Positions 7,660 through 17,000 of a DNA stretch of 64,000 nucleotides are shown in pieces. Made by a program: the position numbers and the translations under genes. Under the pieces are notes generated by a model. That model searched no databases, was not told the DNA's origin, and saw nothing but the letters and a program-made list of their open reading frames with translations. The stretch is from Faecalispora anaeroviscerum. GTDB taxonomy: Bacteria > Bacillota > Clostridia > Oscillospirales > Acutalibacteraceae. Each line of letters starts with the position of its first letter. Within the stretch, counting starts at the first letter, position 1. The DNA is taken from positions 744,001-808,000 of the forward strand of contig NZ_CANOOQ010000001.1 in NCBI RefSeq assembly GCF_947568225.1, given 5' to 3'.

Positions 7660-7708
7660 AATAAGTAAAACAGTATCATATAATTAATTTAATTTGTAAT
7701 TACTTATT
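7660..7708. promoter_or_regulatory. Candidate operator: wide inverted repeat between nhaC-like and lysR genes
   Basis: Perfect 9-base arms AATAAGTAA (7660-7668) and TTACTTATT (7700-7708) lie 31 bases apart in the divergent intergenic region, which is otherwise very A+T-rich. LysR regulators often bind paired dyads in such positions. In AT-rich DNA part of this could be chance. Confidence 0.4.
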
Positions 7709-7752
7709 AATAAAATCACTCTTGTAAAGAAAACAAAAGGAGAACGATCCGT

Positions 7753-8631
7753 ATGACTTTGCGGCATTATAGAATTTTTCTGGCAGTGTGTGAGAGCATG
7801 AATATGACGGCAGCGGCGGAAAATCTGTTTCTCTCTCAATCGGCTGTGAGCCAGGCCATTGCAGAAATGGAAAAGCACTATGGTGTCCGCCTATTCGAGC
7901 GGATGTCCCGCAGGCTGTACCTGACCACCGCCGGGAAAAAGCTGATGCGCTATGCGAATCAGATTGTCCGGACGGATTTGGAGGCAGAGGATAATATGAA
8001 GGCCCTGCAAAAAGATGGCTCGATTCGGGTGGGGGCCAGCGTAACCATCGGGGCCTATGTGCTCCCAAAGCTGGTGTCGCGCTTTCAGCAAAACCGGCCC
8101 GGTACAGAGGTGTTCGTAGTGGAGGACAACACCGCGAATATTGAAGCGATGCTGCTAGGGGGGCAGCTCGATCTGGCGCTGGTGGAGGGGGATACGGTTT
8201 CCCCCGATCTGGTGACAATTCCCTTTCTCAGCGACGAGCTGGTGCTGATCTGCGGGCCGATGCACCGTTTGGCCGGTCGCAGGCAAATAGACCCTGAGGA
8301 GCTGGAGCAGGAAAACTTTATCATCCGTGAAAAGGGCAGCGGAACCCGTAAAACCTTTGAGGACGAGATGGCGGCCAAATCACTCACCTGGCGGGAGGGC
8401 TGGATCTGTAACAATGCGGATACGATCAAGCTAGCCGTGCAGGAGGGGTTGGGTGTTTCCGTCATTTCACATCTCGCGGTAAAAGAAGAATGCGAGGCAG
8501 GAAAGCTGTGCAGGATCGATGTCAATCATATGCAGTTTCGCAGATGGTTTAAGGCAATTTATCATAAAGGAAAATATCAGACAGATGCCATGATGGAGAT
8601 GATTGAAATATGCCGGGCGGAGAGAAATTGA
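7753..8631 (+). CDS. LysR-family transcriptional regulator
   Basis: A 292-aa LysR protein: N-terminal winged helix-turn-helix (residues 1-60, with NMTAAAENLFLSQSAVSQAI as recognition region), linker helix, then a two-lobed effector-binding domain from about 88. A GGAG ribosome site precedes ATG 7753. It is divergent from the NhaC-like gene and about 200 bases upstream of an EamA transporter on the same strand, so either or both could be targets. The effector is unknown; Arg/Ser-rich IREKGSGTRKTFE resembles CysB/CysL-type binding lobes. Confidence 0.93.
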   Translation: MTLRHYRIFLAVCESMNMTAAAENLFLSQSAVSQAIAEMEKHYGVRLFERMSRRLYLTTAGKKLMRYANQIVRTDLEAEDNMKALQKDGSIRVGASVTIGAYVLPKLVSRFQQNRPGTEVFVVEDNTANIEAMLLGGQLDLALVEGDTVSPDLVTIPFLSDELVLICGPMHRLAGRRQIDPEELEQENFIIREKGSGTRKTFEDEMAAKSLTWREGWICNNADTIKLAVQEGLGVSVISHLAVKEECEAGKLCRIDVNHMQFRRWFKAIYHKGKYQTDAMMEMIEICRAERN

Positions 8632-8833
8632 CTGATCTTTGGTCGCGAAAAAATACACAAAAGGGATAGACATTCTAAATATGCTGCGTTAAACTGATTG
8701 AGGCAGACTTTTTCTAATTACGCAGAGCTAGCTGGTTTGCTGTTCCGCTCAAAGCGATATCGAATATTCGGAAATACTGTGGGGCGCTTCTGCTTGGCAG
8801 TAAACATAAAACAGGGGTTGGGAGAGGCTACAT

Positions 8834-9856
8834 ATGAAAAAGGGATATTTGTACATTCTGATTACTACTATCTTTTTCAGCACGATGGAGATCATGCTGA
8901 AAATTACGGCAGGCGGGTTCCATCCGCTGCAAATTACAGTGCTGCGTTTTTCCATCGGCGCACTGGTGCTGCTGCCCTTTGCACTTCGGCATTTAAAGAG
9001 GAAGAATTGCCGGTTGAATTCCGGGGATTTGCTGTATTTGGCTTTTACGGGCTTTTGCTGCGTCGTCATCAGTATGGTTCTGTATCAGATGGCGGTTATC
9101 TATTCGGACGCGTCGATCGTTGCAATTCTGTTCAGCTGCAATCCTGTGTTTGTTATGATATTGGCCGCGCTGATTCTGAAAGAAAAAGTTTATAAATATT
9201 CGATTGTCTCCATACTTGTCAGCCTTACCGGCATGATGGTGACAATCGATCCCTTTCACGCCAAGGGTTCCGCAACAGGAACCATCCTTTCTGTTCTGGC
9301 GGCGATTACCTTTGCGCTGTACAGTGTGATGGGCAAAAAGCACGGCGCCCGTTATGGCAGCGTCGTAACCACTTGCTTCAGCTTTATTTTTGGTGCTGTT
9401 GAGCTGTTCATTCTTGTTTTGCTGACAAAAACAGCATGGTTTGGGGGCTTTTTAACCAATGTCGGGTTAGGCGTGTTCTCCAACACTCCTATTTTTGCCG
9501 GGATTACTCCAGATCTGCTGCCCAACCTTTTGTATATTGGTGTTGGCGTTACCGGCCTGGGTTTTGCATTTTACTTTATGGCGATGGAAGAAACCTCGGC
9601 TATCACCGCTTCGCTTGTCTTTTTCATCAAACCGGCTCTCGCGCCGGTTCTGGCATTCCTGATTCTTCAGGAGCCTCTTACCTCTACAAAGATTGCCGGC
9701 ATTGTGCTGATTTTGATCGGCTCGATGATCACATTCATTCCCGGCTGGAAACGTCAGAAGGCGGCCGCTGGGCTGGCGGCTGTCTCAAAAGACACCGTAA
9801 CGGAAGAAATCGTTTCGGAAGAAGCCGCCGAAGAAGTGATCTCGAAATCAATTTAA
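8834..9856 (+). CDS. EamA/DMT-family transporter
   Basis: A 340-aa inner-membrane protein with ten predicted helices arranged as two EamA repeats (about residues 5-138 and 150-305). Each repeat ends with the usual PVFVMILAALILKEK- and PALAPVLAFLILQEP-type signature. Members export metabolites or amino acids; the substrate is not predictable. The tail after about 310 is a Glu-rich cytoplasmic stretch. The start at 8834 follows GGGAGAGG; a 200-base gap separates it from lysR and it ends at a terminator. Confidence 0.9.
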   Translation: MKKGYLYILITTIFFSTMEIMLKITAGGFHPLQITVLRFSIGALVLLPFALRHLKRKNCRLNSGDLLYLAFTGFCCVVISMVLYQMAVIYSDASIVAILFSCNPVFVMILAALILKEKVYKYSIVSILVSLTGMMVTIDPFHAKGSATGTILSVLAAITFALYSVMGKKHGARYGSVVTTCFSFIFGAVELFILVLLTKTAWFGGFLTNVGLGVFSNTPIFAGITPDLLPNLLYIGVGVTGLGFAFYFMAMEETSAITASLVFFIKPALAPVLAFLILQEPLTSTKIAGIVLILIGSMITFIPGWKRQKAAAGLAAVSKDTVTEEIVSEEAAEEVISKSI

Positions 9857-9871
9857 ATCATCAGGCTTTTC

Positions 9872-9904
9872 AATCCTCTGCCGTTTACGGTAGAGGATTT
9901 TTTA
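9872..9904 (+). terminator. Rho-independent terminator after the EamA gene
   Basis: AATCCTCTGCCG pairs with CGGTAGAGGATT around TTTA, followed by a T run. Confidence 0.85.
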
Positions 9905-10164
9905 CAATTCTTGAAGGATATGCAAGGTTTGTCGAATGATTTCAGCGGCTTTTTCTTTGGAATCACATTGAAGAAGTTCGCACAAAATGCTATAATAATG
10001 TACACTGCTTTTTGCCTTGAGGTCTTCCTGAATTGTTTTAGTTTTTTGCGCCGATTTTTAGTGTGTGGATTCCCGGTAGCTCTGAGAAAAGGGAAAAACG
10101 CTCCATCCTGTGAATGAGAAGCCGCTCCTTACGGCACACTAGTACGCAGGAGGTGGCTGAAATA

Positions 10165-10971
10165 ATGGGTAAACACCGCAATCAGCAGATCGAAAATCCA
10201 TCCCCGCAAGAGGATGACAGAGAAGAACTGGTACCCGCGCAGGTTGGCAGTGAAAAACAAACGGATCAAATTACGGAGAACGGTTCCGTTTTGGCAGGAG
10301 ACCCCGATCACATGATTCACTGCCTGACTATTATTGGTCAGGTGGAGGGTCATTATATTTTGCCGTCGCAGAATAAGACTACAAAATATGAGCATGTGAT
10401 CCCGCAGCTGGTAGCCATTGAAGAGGAGCCGAAGGTCCACGGGCTTCTGATTATTCTAAATACAGTGGGCGGCGATGTGGAAGCTGGTCTGGCCATCGCA
10501 GAGCTGATGGCCGGAATGAAAAAGCCGACGGTTTCGCTTGTTTTGGGCGGCGGACATTCCATCGGTGTGCCGCTGGCGGTTGCCGCAAAGCATTCTTTTA
10601 TCGCGCAGTCCGCGTCGATGACGATTCATCCGGTTCGCATGAGCGGTCTGGTGCTGGGTGTCCCCCAAACACTGGAGTATTTTCAGCGGATGCAGGAGAG
10701 GATCACGCGGTTTGTCACGCAGAATTCCAAAATGTCGCCGGAGCGCTTCTATGAGCTTTCGATGAATACGCAGGAGCTTGTGATGGATGTGGGGACGGTG
10801 CTTACCGGATCCGACGCTGTGGAGGAAGGATTAATCGACTCTGTGGGCACGCTTTCAGACGCGATCGATTGCCTGCGGAATATGATTGATGAAAATCGCG
10901 CTAAGGAAAAAAAGACGAAACCACGTTCCAACAGAAAAAATACAAAAACGGTACGGGACACGAAAGAATAA
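10165..10971 (+). CDS. tepA: ClpP-like translocation-enhancing protein TepA
   Basis: A 268-aa protein of the S14 (ClpP/crotonase-like) fold, homologous to Bacillus YmfB/TepA, proposed to degrade signal peptides or assist secretion. The N-terminal 50 residues are charged and disordered. The core has NTVGGDVEAGLAIAELM, nucleophile Ser in GGGHSIGVPLA and His in SMTIHPVR; the C-terminal tail is Lys-rich. I chose ATG 10165 because AGGAGG lies 10 bases upstream, although the frame opens at 10114. In Bacillus tepA also lies beside spoIIIE; here uppP intervenes. Confidence 0.9.
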   Translation: MGKHRNQQIENPSPQEDDREELVPAQVGSEKQTDQITENGSVLAGDPDHMIHCLTIIGQVEGHYILPSQNKTTKYEHVIPQLVAIEEEPKVHGLLIILNTVGGDVEAGLAIAELMAGMKKPTVSLVLGGGHSIGVPLAVAAKHSFIAQSASMTIHPVRMSGLVLGVPQTLEYFQRMQERITRFVTQNSKMSPERFYELSMNTQELVMDVGTVLTGSDAVEEGLIDSVGTLSDAIDCLRNMIDENRAKEKKTKPRSNRKNTKTVRDTKE

Positions 10972-11039
10972 GTCCTAGCCGAAAAACGGCCGGCTCCGCT
11001 TTGCGGCTGCCGCCGAATTACATATTACGGAGGTTCACA

Positions 11040-11954
11040 TTGAGTATTCTGCAAGCAATTATTCAGGGAATCGTTCAGGGTGCCACAGAATTTCTGCCGG
11101 TTTCCAGCAGTGGGCATCTTTCACTGGCACAGCACTTTATGGGTGTGAAGGTTGACAGCCTTTTATTTGATGTGATGCTTCACATTGGTACGTTGCTGGC
11201 CGTTCTGATCGTTTACCGCGATTTGATTTTGCGCCTGATTGTGGCTCTGATTCGTCTGGTGCGGGATATTTTCACCGGAAAATTCCACTGGTCGCGCATG
11301 AGCGCTGACCGTCGGCTGCTGGTGATGCTGGTGATTGGTCTGCTGCCGTTGTTTCTCCTATTCCTGCCTGTTCCGGGTACGGGGCATCGAATCAAGGATT
11401 ATGCCGACCTGTGGGCTACGGATCGGGATATCGTAGTGGAAGGCTGCGCGCTGGTCGTGACTTCCATTTTGCTGACGCTGGGCATTTTTGCGACAAAGCG
11501 TCAGCGGGGCCGGGGCAGAGCGGGGGCTATATCCGGAAGAAGGAGCTTTGATGTGCCGGATGCGATAGCGGTTGGTTTTGCACAGTGTGTAGCGGCGGTA
11601 TTCCCCGGGTTATCCCGTTCCGGTTCCACGCTTTCTGCCGGATTAATGCGCGGAATCAGCCGCCAAACGGCTCTGGATTATTCCTTTGTCATTGGGATTC
11701 CGGCTATTATGGCAGCGGCTGCTCTGGAGCTAAAGGACGCACTGAGCGAGCCGATGACCGTTGGAATTGCGCCAATTCTAGCGGGAGTTATCGCAGCCGC
11801 GATCGTTGGCTTTTTGGCGATTAAGCTGCTGCGCTGGATGGTAGCCTCCGATAAGCTGGCTGTTTTTGTATGGTATACGTTGATTTTGGGTATTGTGACC
11901 ATCGCGATCGGTGTATTTGAACACCAGACCGGGCAGACGGTTACCTTCTTTTAA
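11040..11954 (+). CDS. uppP: Undecaprenyl-diphosphatase (BacA/UppP)
   Basis: A 304-aa polytopic membrane enzyme that recycles undecaprenyl pyrophosphate to the monophosphate lipid carrier for wall synthesis. The two active-site motifs are present: TEFLPVSSSGHL near the N terminus and PGLSRSGSTLSAG past the middle. The start is TTG 11040, placed 7-8 bases after CGGAGG; the frame opens earlier at 11001 but without BacA similarity. About 65 bases after tepA, same strand. Confidence 0.95.
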   Translation: MSILQAIIQGIVQGATEFLPVSSSGHLSLAQHFMGVKVDSLLFDVMLHIGTLLAVLIVYRDLILRLIVALIRLVRDIFTGKFHWSRMSADRRLLVMLVIGLLPLFLLFLPVPGTGHRIKDYADLWATDRDIVVEGCALVVTSILLTLGIFATKRQRGRGRAGAISGRRSFDVPDAIAVGFAQCVAAVFPGLSRSGSTLSAGLMRGISRQTALDYSFVIGIPAIMAAAALELKDALSEPMTVGIAPILAGVIAAAIVGFLAIKLLRWMVASDKLAVFVWYTLILGIVTIAIGVFEHQTGQTVTFF

Positions 11955-12037
11955 ATTGAGCACAAAGCGAGCCAGAGTGCCACTTTAAAAATAGGATGTT
12001 ATTACGCGAATGAATTTAAAAACAAGGTGAGAATGCT

Positions 12038-14644
12038 GTGGCAAAACAAAAATCAATTCAAAAGGAACCCTCGCAGGTAAAGAAGCAGGCCAAACGCCCG
12101 CCTGCGGCGAGTCGGCGCCAAGGCGCTTCCGCGGCGTCGGGTGCGAAACGCTCTGAATCGAAGCCCAGAACGGAACGGGAGCTGGAGGTTTTGCGCCACC
12201 GCAATCAGATGACCGCAGTGGTGATTTTCGCTGTGGCCGTACTGATGGCGTTTCTGGTGCTTGTAAAGGGCGACCATGTATGGAATTGGGCGCATAACGT
12301 GCTTCTGGGGCTGTTCGGCAACTGTGCCATTCTGTGGCCAATCCTGCTTCTGTACATAGCAATTATTACAGCGGTAGAGCGCGTCAGTGATAATATGCGC
12401 CTTAAGGTGTGGATGATTTCCGGTATTATTATTATGGTCTGCGCAACCGTTTATATCTTCGGGCCGGAAACAGCCGTGATTCAGAAGGAAACATATTTTA
12501 CGCACCTGAAAGAGCTGTATGTGCAGGGTGTCGGTCAGCGAGGGGCCGGGCTGATCAGCGGGTTGATCGGGGTGCTCTTCGTTTCTGTTTTGGGATCCGT
12601 TGGCTCGAAGATCGTCATTATTCTGCTGCTGTTTGTAATGATTATGCTGCTGACGGGTACCAGCCTGATTCAGCTTTTTAAGACTGTTACCAAGCCGGTG
12701 GATATGGTGGCGGAAAATATCGATGCTGTTCGTGAGCGCCACGCGCTGGAAAAAGGAAGATCACGGGATCCGAACATTGATATTGCTCTGGATGCGGACG
12801 AGCTGCCCGCACACCCGGTAAAATCAGACCGCACGCCGGCAGATCCTCCAGAAAAGAGTGAAAAGCTGGAGCATCTCGAGAAAATCTTTAATTTTACCGG
12901 CGGAGCTTCGCAGGAAAAAGAGGAAGAAAAGCCGCAGGTTCCGCAGCCCTCCGTACCGGCTTCGGCTCCGGTTGCAAGCACTATACCTGTACCCGCACCG
13001 ACGGCCTCCGTCGCTCCTGTTCCTTCGGCATCGCAGGATGCTTTTGGCTCCGCGGCGGCCGCGGCGGCTCTCTTGCAGAAAGCTGCCATGCTGCAAACTG
13101 CCGCTCGTGAAACAGCAGTTCGGGCGGCAGAGCCTGCTCCGCAGCCGGAAGGGTATCATTTCCCGCCGCTTTCGATGCTGGAATATTCCGCCGGAGCAAA
13201 TCAGGAGGATATTACCGCAGAGCTTCAGAGCAACGGCAATATGCTAGTCGGCACCCTGAAAAGCTTTGGGGTACAAACAAAAATAGTCGACATCAGCCGC
13301 GGCCCCGCTGTAACACGGTATGAACTTCAGCCGGCGCCCGGTGTGAAGATCAGCAAAATTACCAACCTCAGCGACGACATCGCCATGAACCTTGCGGCGG
13401 CAGGCGTGCGTATTGAAGCGCCAATCCCCGGTAAGGCGGCTGTGGGCATTGAAGTACCGAATAAAAATGTCAATGTGGTTCGTATGCGTGATCTGGTGGA
13501 ATCGAATGCGTTTGTATCTGCAAAAAGCAAGCTGACCGTTGCCTTAGGGCGCGACATTGCCGGTGCGGTAGCGGTTACTGATCTGTCGAAGATGCCGCAT
13601 CTGCTGATTGCCGGTTCCACGGGTTCCGGTAAGTCGGTGTGTATCAACTCGTTGATCGTCAGCCTGCTGTATAAGTCCACTCCGGACGAGGTGCGTTTTC
13701 TGATGGTTGACCCAAAGGTAGTGGAGCTTGGCATTTATAACGGGATTCCGCATCTGCTGGTGCCTGTGGTGACCGATCCCCGCAAGGCGGCCGGTGCGCT
13801 GGGCTGGGCAGTAACAGAAATGCTCAAGCGCTACAAAATCTTTGCGGAAAACAACGTGCGCGACCTTGCTTCTTATAATAAGCTTGCGAAAAGCAAAAAT
13901 AATCAGGATGAAGAAGGCAATCCCATGCCGCATCTGCCGCAGATCGTCATCATTATTGATGAGTTGGCGGATTTGATGATGGCGGCGCCGAATGAGGTGG
14001 AGGATTCCATCTGCCGTTTGGCGCAGATGGCCCGCGCAGCTGGTATGCATCTGGTGATTGCTACACAGCGTCCCTCCGTAGACGTTATCACGGGTATCAT
14101 CAAGGCCAACATCCCGAGCCGAATCGCTTTTGCGGTTTCCTCCCAGATCGATTCTCGCACTATTTTGGATATGGGCGGCGCTGAAAAGCTGCTGGGGCGC
14201 GGCGATATGCTGTTTTCCCCCGTTGGCTCGCAAAAGCCGATCCGTATTCAGGGCTGTTTTGTCAGCGACAGCGAAATCGAATCTGTCGTCACCTACGTGA
14301 AGAAGGTGCAGGATTCCGGCTATGATCAGTCGGTTATCGAAGAAATCGAGCGCAACGCTGTGGCGGAAAAGGACGTTTCTGGCGGGAATGGTTCGGATGC
14401 TGAAACGACAGACCCCATGATGAACGAAGCAATCAAATGCGTGGTCGAAGCCGGACAGGCTTCTACCTCTTTGCTCCAGCGCCGGCTGCGTCTGGGCTAT
14501 GCCCGAGCGGGTCGATTGATCGACGAAATGGAGCAGCTTGGGGTAGTAGGCCCCCACGAGGGCTCAAAGCCGCGTCAGGTTCTTTTGACCCGCCAGCAAT
14601 ACCTTGAAATGACCATGCAGCAGGCGGATTGTAACAACGAATAA
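12038..14644 (+). CDS. spoIIIE: DNA translocase FtsK/SpoIIIE
   Basis: An 868-aa septal DNA pump. A basic N-terminal tail (1-50) leads to four or five transmembrane helices (about 56-210), a long Pro/Ala-rich linker (about 240-380) and the motor. Walker A is AGSTGSGKSV (about residue 525), Walker B is VIIIDELADLM, and the C-terminal winged-helix gamma domain (about 790-860) recognises polar DNA sequences. The start is GTG 12038 after AAGGTGAG. Spore formers use this protein to move the chromosome into the forespore. The neighbouring tepA supports the SpoIIIE assignment, although a vegetative FtsK role cannot be excluded. Confidence 0.95.
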   Translation: MAKQKSIQKEPSQVKKQAKRPPAASRRQGASAASGAKRSESKPRTERELEVLRHRNQMTAVVIFAVAVLMAFLVLVKGDHVWNWAHNVLLGLFGNCAILWPILLLYIAIITAVERVSDNMRLKVWMISGIIIMVCATVYIFGPETAVIQKETYFTHLKELYVQGVGQRGAGLISGLIGVLFVSVLGSVGSKIVIILLLFVMIMLLTGTSLIQLFKTVTKPVDMVAENIDAVRERHALEKGRSRDPNIDIALDADELPAHPVKSDRTPADPPEKSEKLEHLEKIFNFTGGASQEKEEEKPQVPQPSVPASAPVASTIPVPAPTASVAPVPSASQDAFGSAAAAAALLQKAAMLQTAARETAVRAAEPAPQPEGYHFPPLSMLEYSAGANQEDITAELQSNGNMLVGTLKSFGVQTKIVDISRGPAVTRYELQPAPGVKISKITNLSDDIAMNLAAAGVRIEAPIPGKAAVGIEVPNKNVNVVRMRDLVESNAFVSAKSKLTVALGRDIAGAVAVTDLSKMPHLLIAGSTGSGKSVCINSLIVSLLYKSTPDEVRFLMVDPKVVELGIYNGIPHLLVPVVTDPRKAAGALGWAVTEMLKRYKIFAENNVRDLASYNKLAKSKNNQDEEGNPMPHLPQIVIIIDELADLMMAAPNEVEDSICRLAQMARAAGMHLVIATQRPSVDVITGIIKANIPSRIAFAVSSQIDSRTILDMGGAEKLLGRGDMLFSPVGSQKPIRIQGCFVSDSEIESVVTYVKKVQDSGYDQSVIEEIERNAVAEKDVSGGNGSDAETTDPMMNEAIKCVVEAGQASTSLLQRRLRLGYARAGRLIDEMEQLGVVGPHEGSKPRQVLLTRQQYLEMTMQQADCNNE

Positions 14645-14672
14645 ATACCCGATCAAAGGAGAAATCCCGGGG

Positions 14673-15614
14673 ATGAAGCCACAAACGACCATAGGGGAAT
14701 CCCGGAAAAAGCATTTATTTTTGACCGGTCTGGCGGTATTTCTGCTCTGCCTGGGTCTTTTGCCCGCTTTCCTTCCCGGAGGGTATTCCGCTTGGTGGCG
14801 GCAGGTTTATTCTGCCACAGGATTGTCCGACTTTTCCAGTATTGCAGACGATTTTCCTATGTCGATGCATGTGCTGGAGGTTGGGAAGGCCGACTCCATT
14901 CTGGTGGAGTGCCAGGGAAAATATCTTCTGGTGGATGGCGGAACGCCGGATCAGTCTGAGAAGGTAAACCGTTATCTGGCTAGACGTGGGGTGACGACTC
15001 TTGATTATGTTATTAATACGCACCCGGACAGCGACCACATCGGCGGGCTTGGCGGAGTGGTCAAGGAATTTTCAGTCGGCCGCTATTTCATGCCGCAGTT
15101 GCCGGCAAAGCTAATCCCGTCAGATTTTGCCTATTCCAATACGATGAAGGTTTTGGAAGAAAAGCAGATATCGGTAGAGTATCTGCATGGCGGCAATACT
15201 TTGAGCCTGGGAGAGCTGTCCGTTCAGGTTCTAGCGCCACTCTCAGTGCTGGATACCACAAACGACAATTCCATTGTGTTGCTGCTTACGTTTGGCCAAA
15301 CCCGATTTTTGCTGATGGGCGATGCGGAAGCCGATGAGGAGTTGGTGCTTTTGTCTTCGGGGCTGAATCTGAGCGCAGACGTGCTTAAGGTGGGGCACCA
15401 CGGCAGCAAAACCTCCAGCACGGCAGCTTTTTTAGCTGCCGTAACACCAAAATATGCCGCGGTTTCTGTGGAAGACAGCAATTATGAGCTGCCGAACCGC
15501 CAGGTTATGGATCGTCTGAACCGTTTTTCCGCCGTTGTGGGGCGTACTGATGTCAGTGGTACGTTGCTGTACTGTAGTGACGGAACAAGCGTTACCTATC
15601 AAACAGAAAGGTGA
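14673..15614 (+). CDS. ComEC-like metallo-beta-lactamase-fold hydrolase, membrane-anchored or secreted
   Basis: A 313-aa protein with an N-terminal signal anchor (residues 14-35, LFLTGLAVFLLCLGLLPAF) followed by an MBL fold like the soluble C-terminal domain of the competence protein ComEC. Metal ligands are visible in THPDSDHIGG (about 112-121), GDAEADEE and KVGHHGSKTSS. It lacks the ComEC channel domain. Such proteins may act as extracellular nucleases or phosphodiesterases. It is 28 bases after spoIIIE and 4 bases before a DUF3006 gene, a frequent pairing in clostridia. Confidence 0.9.
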   Translation: MKPQTTIGESRKKHLFLTGLAVFLLCLGLLPAFLPGGYSAWWRQVYSATGLSDFSSIADDFPMSMHVLEVGKADSILVECQGKYLLVDGGTPDQSEKVNRYLARRGVTTLDYVINTHPDSDHIGGLGGVVKEFSVGRYFMPQLPAKLIPSDFAYSNTMKVLEEKQISVEYLHGGNTLSLGELSVQVLAPLSVLDTTNDNSIVLLLTFGQTRFLLMGDAEADEELVLLSSGLNLSADVLKVGHHGSKTSSTAAFLAAVTPKYAAVSVEDSNYELPNRQVMDRLNRFSAVVGRTDVSGTLLYCSDGTSVTYQTER

Positions 15615-15618
15615 TTCT

Positions 15619-15840
15619 ATGAAAAATTTGATTGTCGACCGTTTCGAGGGCATGTATGCCATCTGCGAGGACGCAGAAAAAAAATTCTTTGCTATTGAGC
15701 TGTCAGAGCTCCCGAAAGAGGTGCGTGAGGGGGATGTGCTGGAAATCAATGAGGATGGAATCCTTTCAGTGAATGCGGAAAAAACGGCGGAGCGCCGCAG
15801 CCAGATTGGCCGCAAGCAGGATTCTCTGTGGGGGTCATGA
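15619..15840 (+). CDS. DUF3006 small protein
   Basis: A 73-aa acidic protein (opening MKNLIVDRFEG, then FFAIELSELP) matching the DUF3006 pattern of a small beta-rich fold. The start is ATG 15619 after AAAGGTGA, overlapping closely with the end of the MBL gene. Function is unknown; the recurring neighbour is an MBL hydrolase, suggesting a shared role. Confidence 0.85.
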   Translation: MKNLIVDRFEGMYAICEDAEKKFFAIELSELPKEVREGDVLEINEDGILSVNAEKTAERRSQIGRKQDSLWGS

Positions 15841-15862
15841 CGTTTCACCATTTGGAATAATG

Positions 15863-15905
15863 AAAGGGATGGTTTTCGGCTCTGGCCACGGCCATCCTTT
15901 TTTTA
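15863..15905 (+). terminator. Rho-independent terminator after DUF3006
   Basis: AAAGGGATGG pairs with CCATCCTTT across a GC-rich inner region, followed by a run of T. Confidence 0.75.
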
Positions 15906-15977
15906 TTGTTTCGAGTGCATATTTTTATTTTTTCTGTTCAAGCTGTTTTAGAAAAGATAAATACATTTATCATTGAT

Positions 15978-16036
15978 GAGTTTCATCCTCCGCTTGAGGA
16001 GAGGCGACAAACTCAAGGAGCTGAGATGAATCTTTT
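15978..16036 (+). other. Unexplained structured element upstream of the hemolysin III promoter
   Basis: TTCATC (15982-15987) pairs with GATGAA (16025-16030), and inside it CTTGAG (15993-15998) pairs with CTCAAG (16012-16017). A competing pairing, GAGTTT (15978-15983) with AAACTC (16009-16014), is also possible. A TCTTTTT run follows the outer stem, as in a terminator. It lies before the next promoter, so it may be the end of a small RNA or a second terminator; I do not recognise a riboswitch class. Confidence 0.4.
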
Positions 16037-16069
16037 TAGACGGAAAGCAGTATATTTTTTTGAAATTGA

Positions 16070-16098
16070 TTGACAAACAGAAATGGTAGGGTTAATAT
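16070..16098 (+). promoter_or_regulatory. Promoter of the hemolysin III gene
   Basis: TTGACA at 16070-16075 and TAATAT at 16093-16098 with a 17-base spacer. Confidence 0.65.
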
Positions 16099-16151
16099 AA
16101 TTACAACATCTAGTTTTAAAAACTATGTAAATGAAACGGAGGTGCCTCAAG

Positions 16152-16892
16152 TTGGCAGAACAATCAGAACGGGCGCTGCAGCTGAACGGGTATGCGCTCA
16201 GGCAAAAAGGAAAAGAAGAGAAAAATGAGTGGCGAAAAACCAGACGCGGTGAATTGGGACTGCCGTCATACAGTGTGGGGGAAGAGGTTGCCAATGCCGT
16301 TACACACGGCGTCGGGGCCATCTTGGCACTGGTTGCTTTATTTGTCCTGTATGCTGCCGCTCCCAATGAGATTTTTCCTCAGGTGGTTGTCAGTATTTAT
16401 GCCGTAACGCTGTTTTTGTTGTATTTCGTTTCCACCATGTACCATGCGCTTGGCGTATGCAAGGCAAAGCGTGTGTTTCAGGTGTTGGATCACTGCACCA
16501 TCTTTCTGTTGATCGCAGGTTCCTATACGCCAATTACTCTGATCGCTTTGGCGGGAAAAACCGGCTTCGTCCTTTTTTCTGTGGTATGGGCTGCTGCAAT
16601 TATCGGTATTGTTTTAAATGTGGCGGATATGGAACGTTTTCGCAAGATATCGATGATCTGCTACATTGCGATGGGATGGATCGTGGTTTTTGCGTTCGGC
16701 CCCTTGGTTCAGGCACTTCAACTGCATGATCTAATTCTGCTGATTGGCGGCGGTGTTGCCTATACCGCAGGCGCTATCATTTATCAAAAAGGGAAAAAGA
16801 TTCCGTATTTGCATTCCGTGTGGCACCTGTTTGTTCTGGCTGGCAGCATCCTGCATTTCTTTATGATTTATCATATGGTTGTGCAGCTGTAA
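16152..16892 (+). CDS. Hemolysin III / PAQR-family membrane protein
   Basis: A 246-aa seven-helix membrane protein of the YqfA/TrhA (adiponectin-receptor-like) family. Hallmarks are EEVANAVTHGVGAIL in the first helix region, STMYHAL, LDHCTIFLLIAGSYTP, and the last-helix His pair in WHLFVLAGSILHFF; these His and Asp residues bind zinc in PAQR hydrolases. Members influence membrane energetics. I chose TTG 16152 because ACGGAGGTG lies 8 bases upstream; an ATG at 16131 lies before that site. The N-terminal 35 residues are highly charged and unusual. Confidence 0.88.
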   Translation: MAEQSERALQLNGYALRQKGKEEKNEWRKTRRGELGLPSYSVGEEVANAVTHGVGAILALVALFVLYAAAPNEIFPQVVVSIYAVTLFLLYFVSTMYHALGVCKAKRVFQVLDHCTIFLLIAGSYTPITLIALAGKTGFVLFSVVWAAAIIGIVLNVADMERFRKISMICYIAMGWIVVFAFGPLVQALQLHDLILLIGGGVAYTAGAIIYQKGKKIPYLHSVWHLFVLAGSILHFFMIYHMVVQL

Positions 16893-16928
16893 CGAAGAAT
16901 TTAAGATAAATTGAGAATAAAAGTTTTG

Positions 16929-16972
16929 AAGGCCTCCAGAGGCGGGTTGATCCTGTCTCTGGAGGCCTTTTG
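16929..16972. terminator. Terminator after the hemolysin III gene
   Basis: GGCCTCCAGAG and CTCTGGAGGCC form a perfect 11-bp stem with a 15-base loop; AAGG/CCTTTT flanks make it usable from both directions. Confidence 0.8.
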
Positions 16973-17000
16973 AAATAACGGTAATTCCAGCTATAAAGAA

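Noticed and set aside
13544..14557. A 337-codon minus-strand open frame within spoIIIE
   Set aside because: It lies wholly opposite the clear FtsK/SpoIIIE motor domain, has no ribosome site and a composition typical of an antisense shadow.
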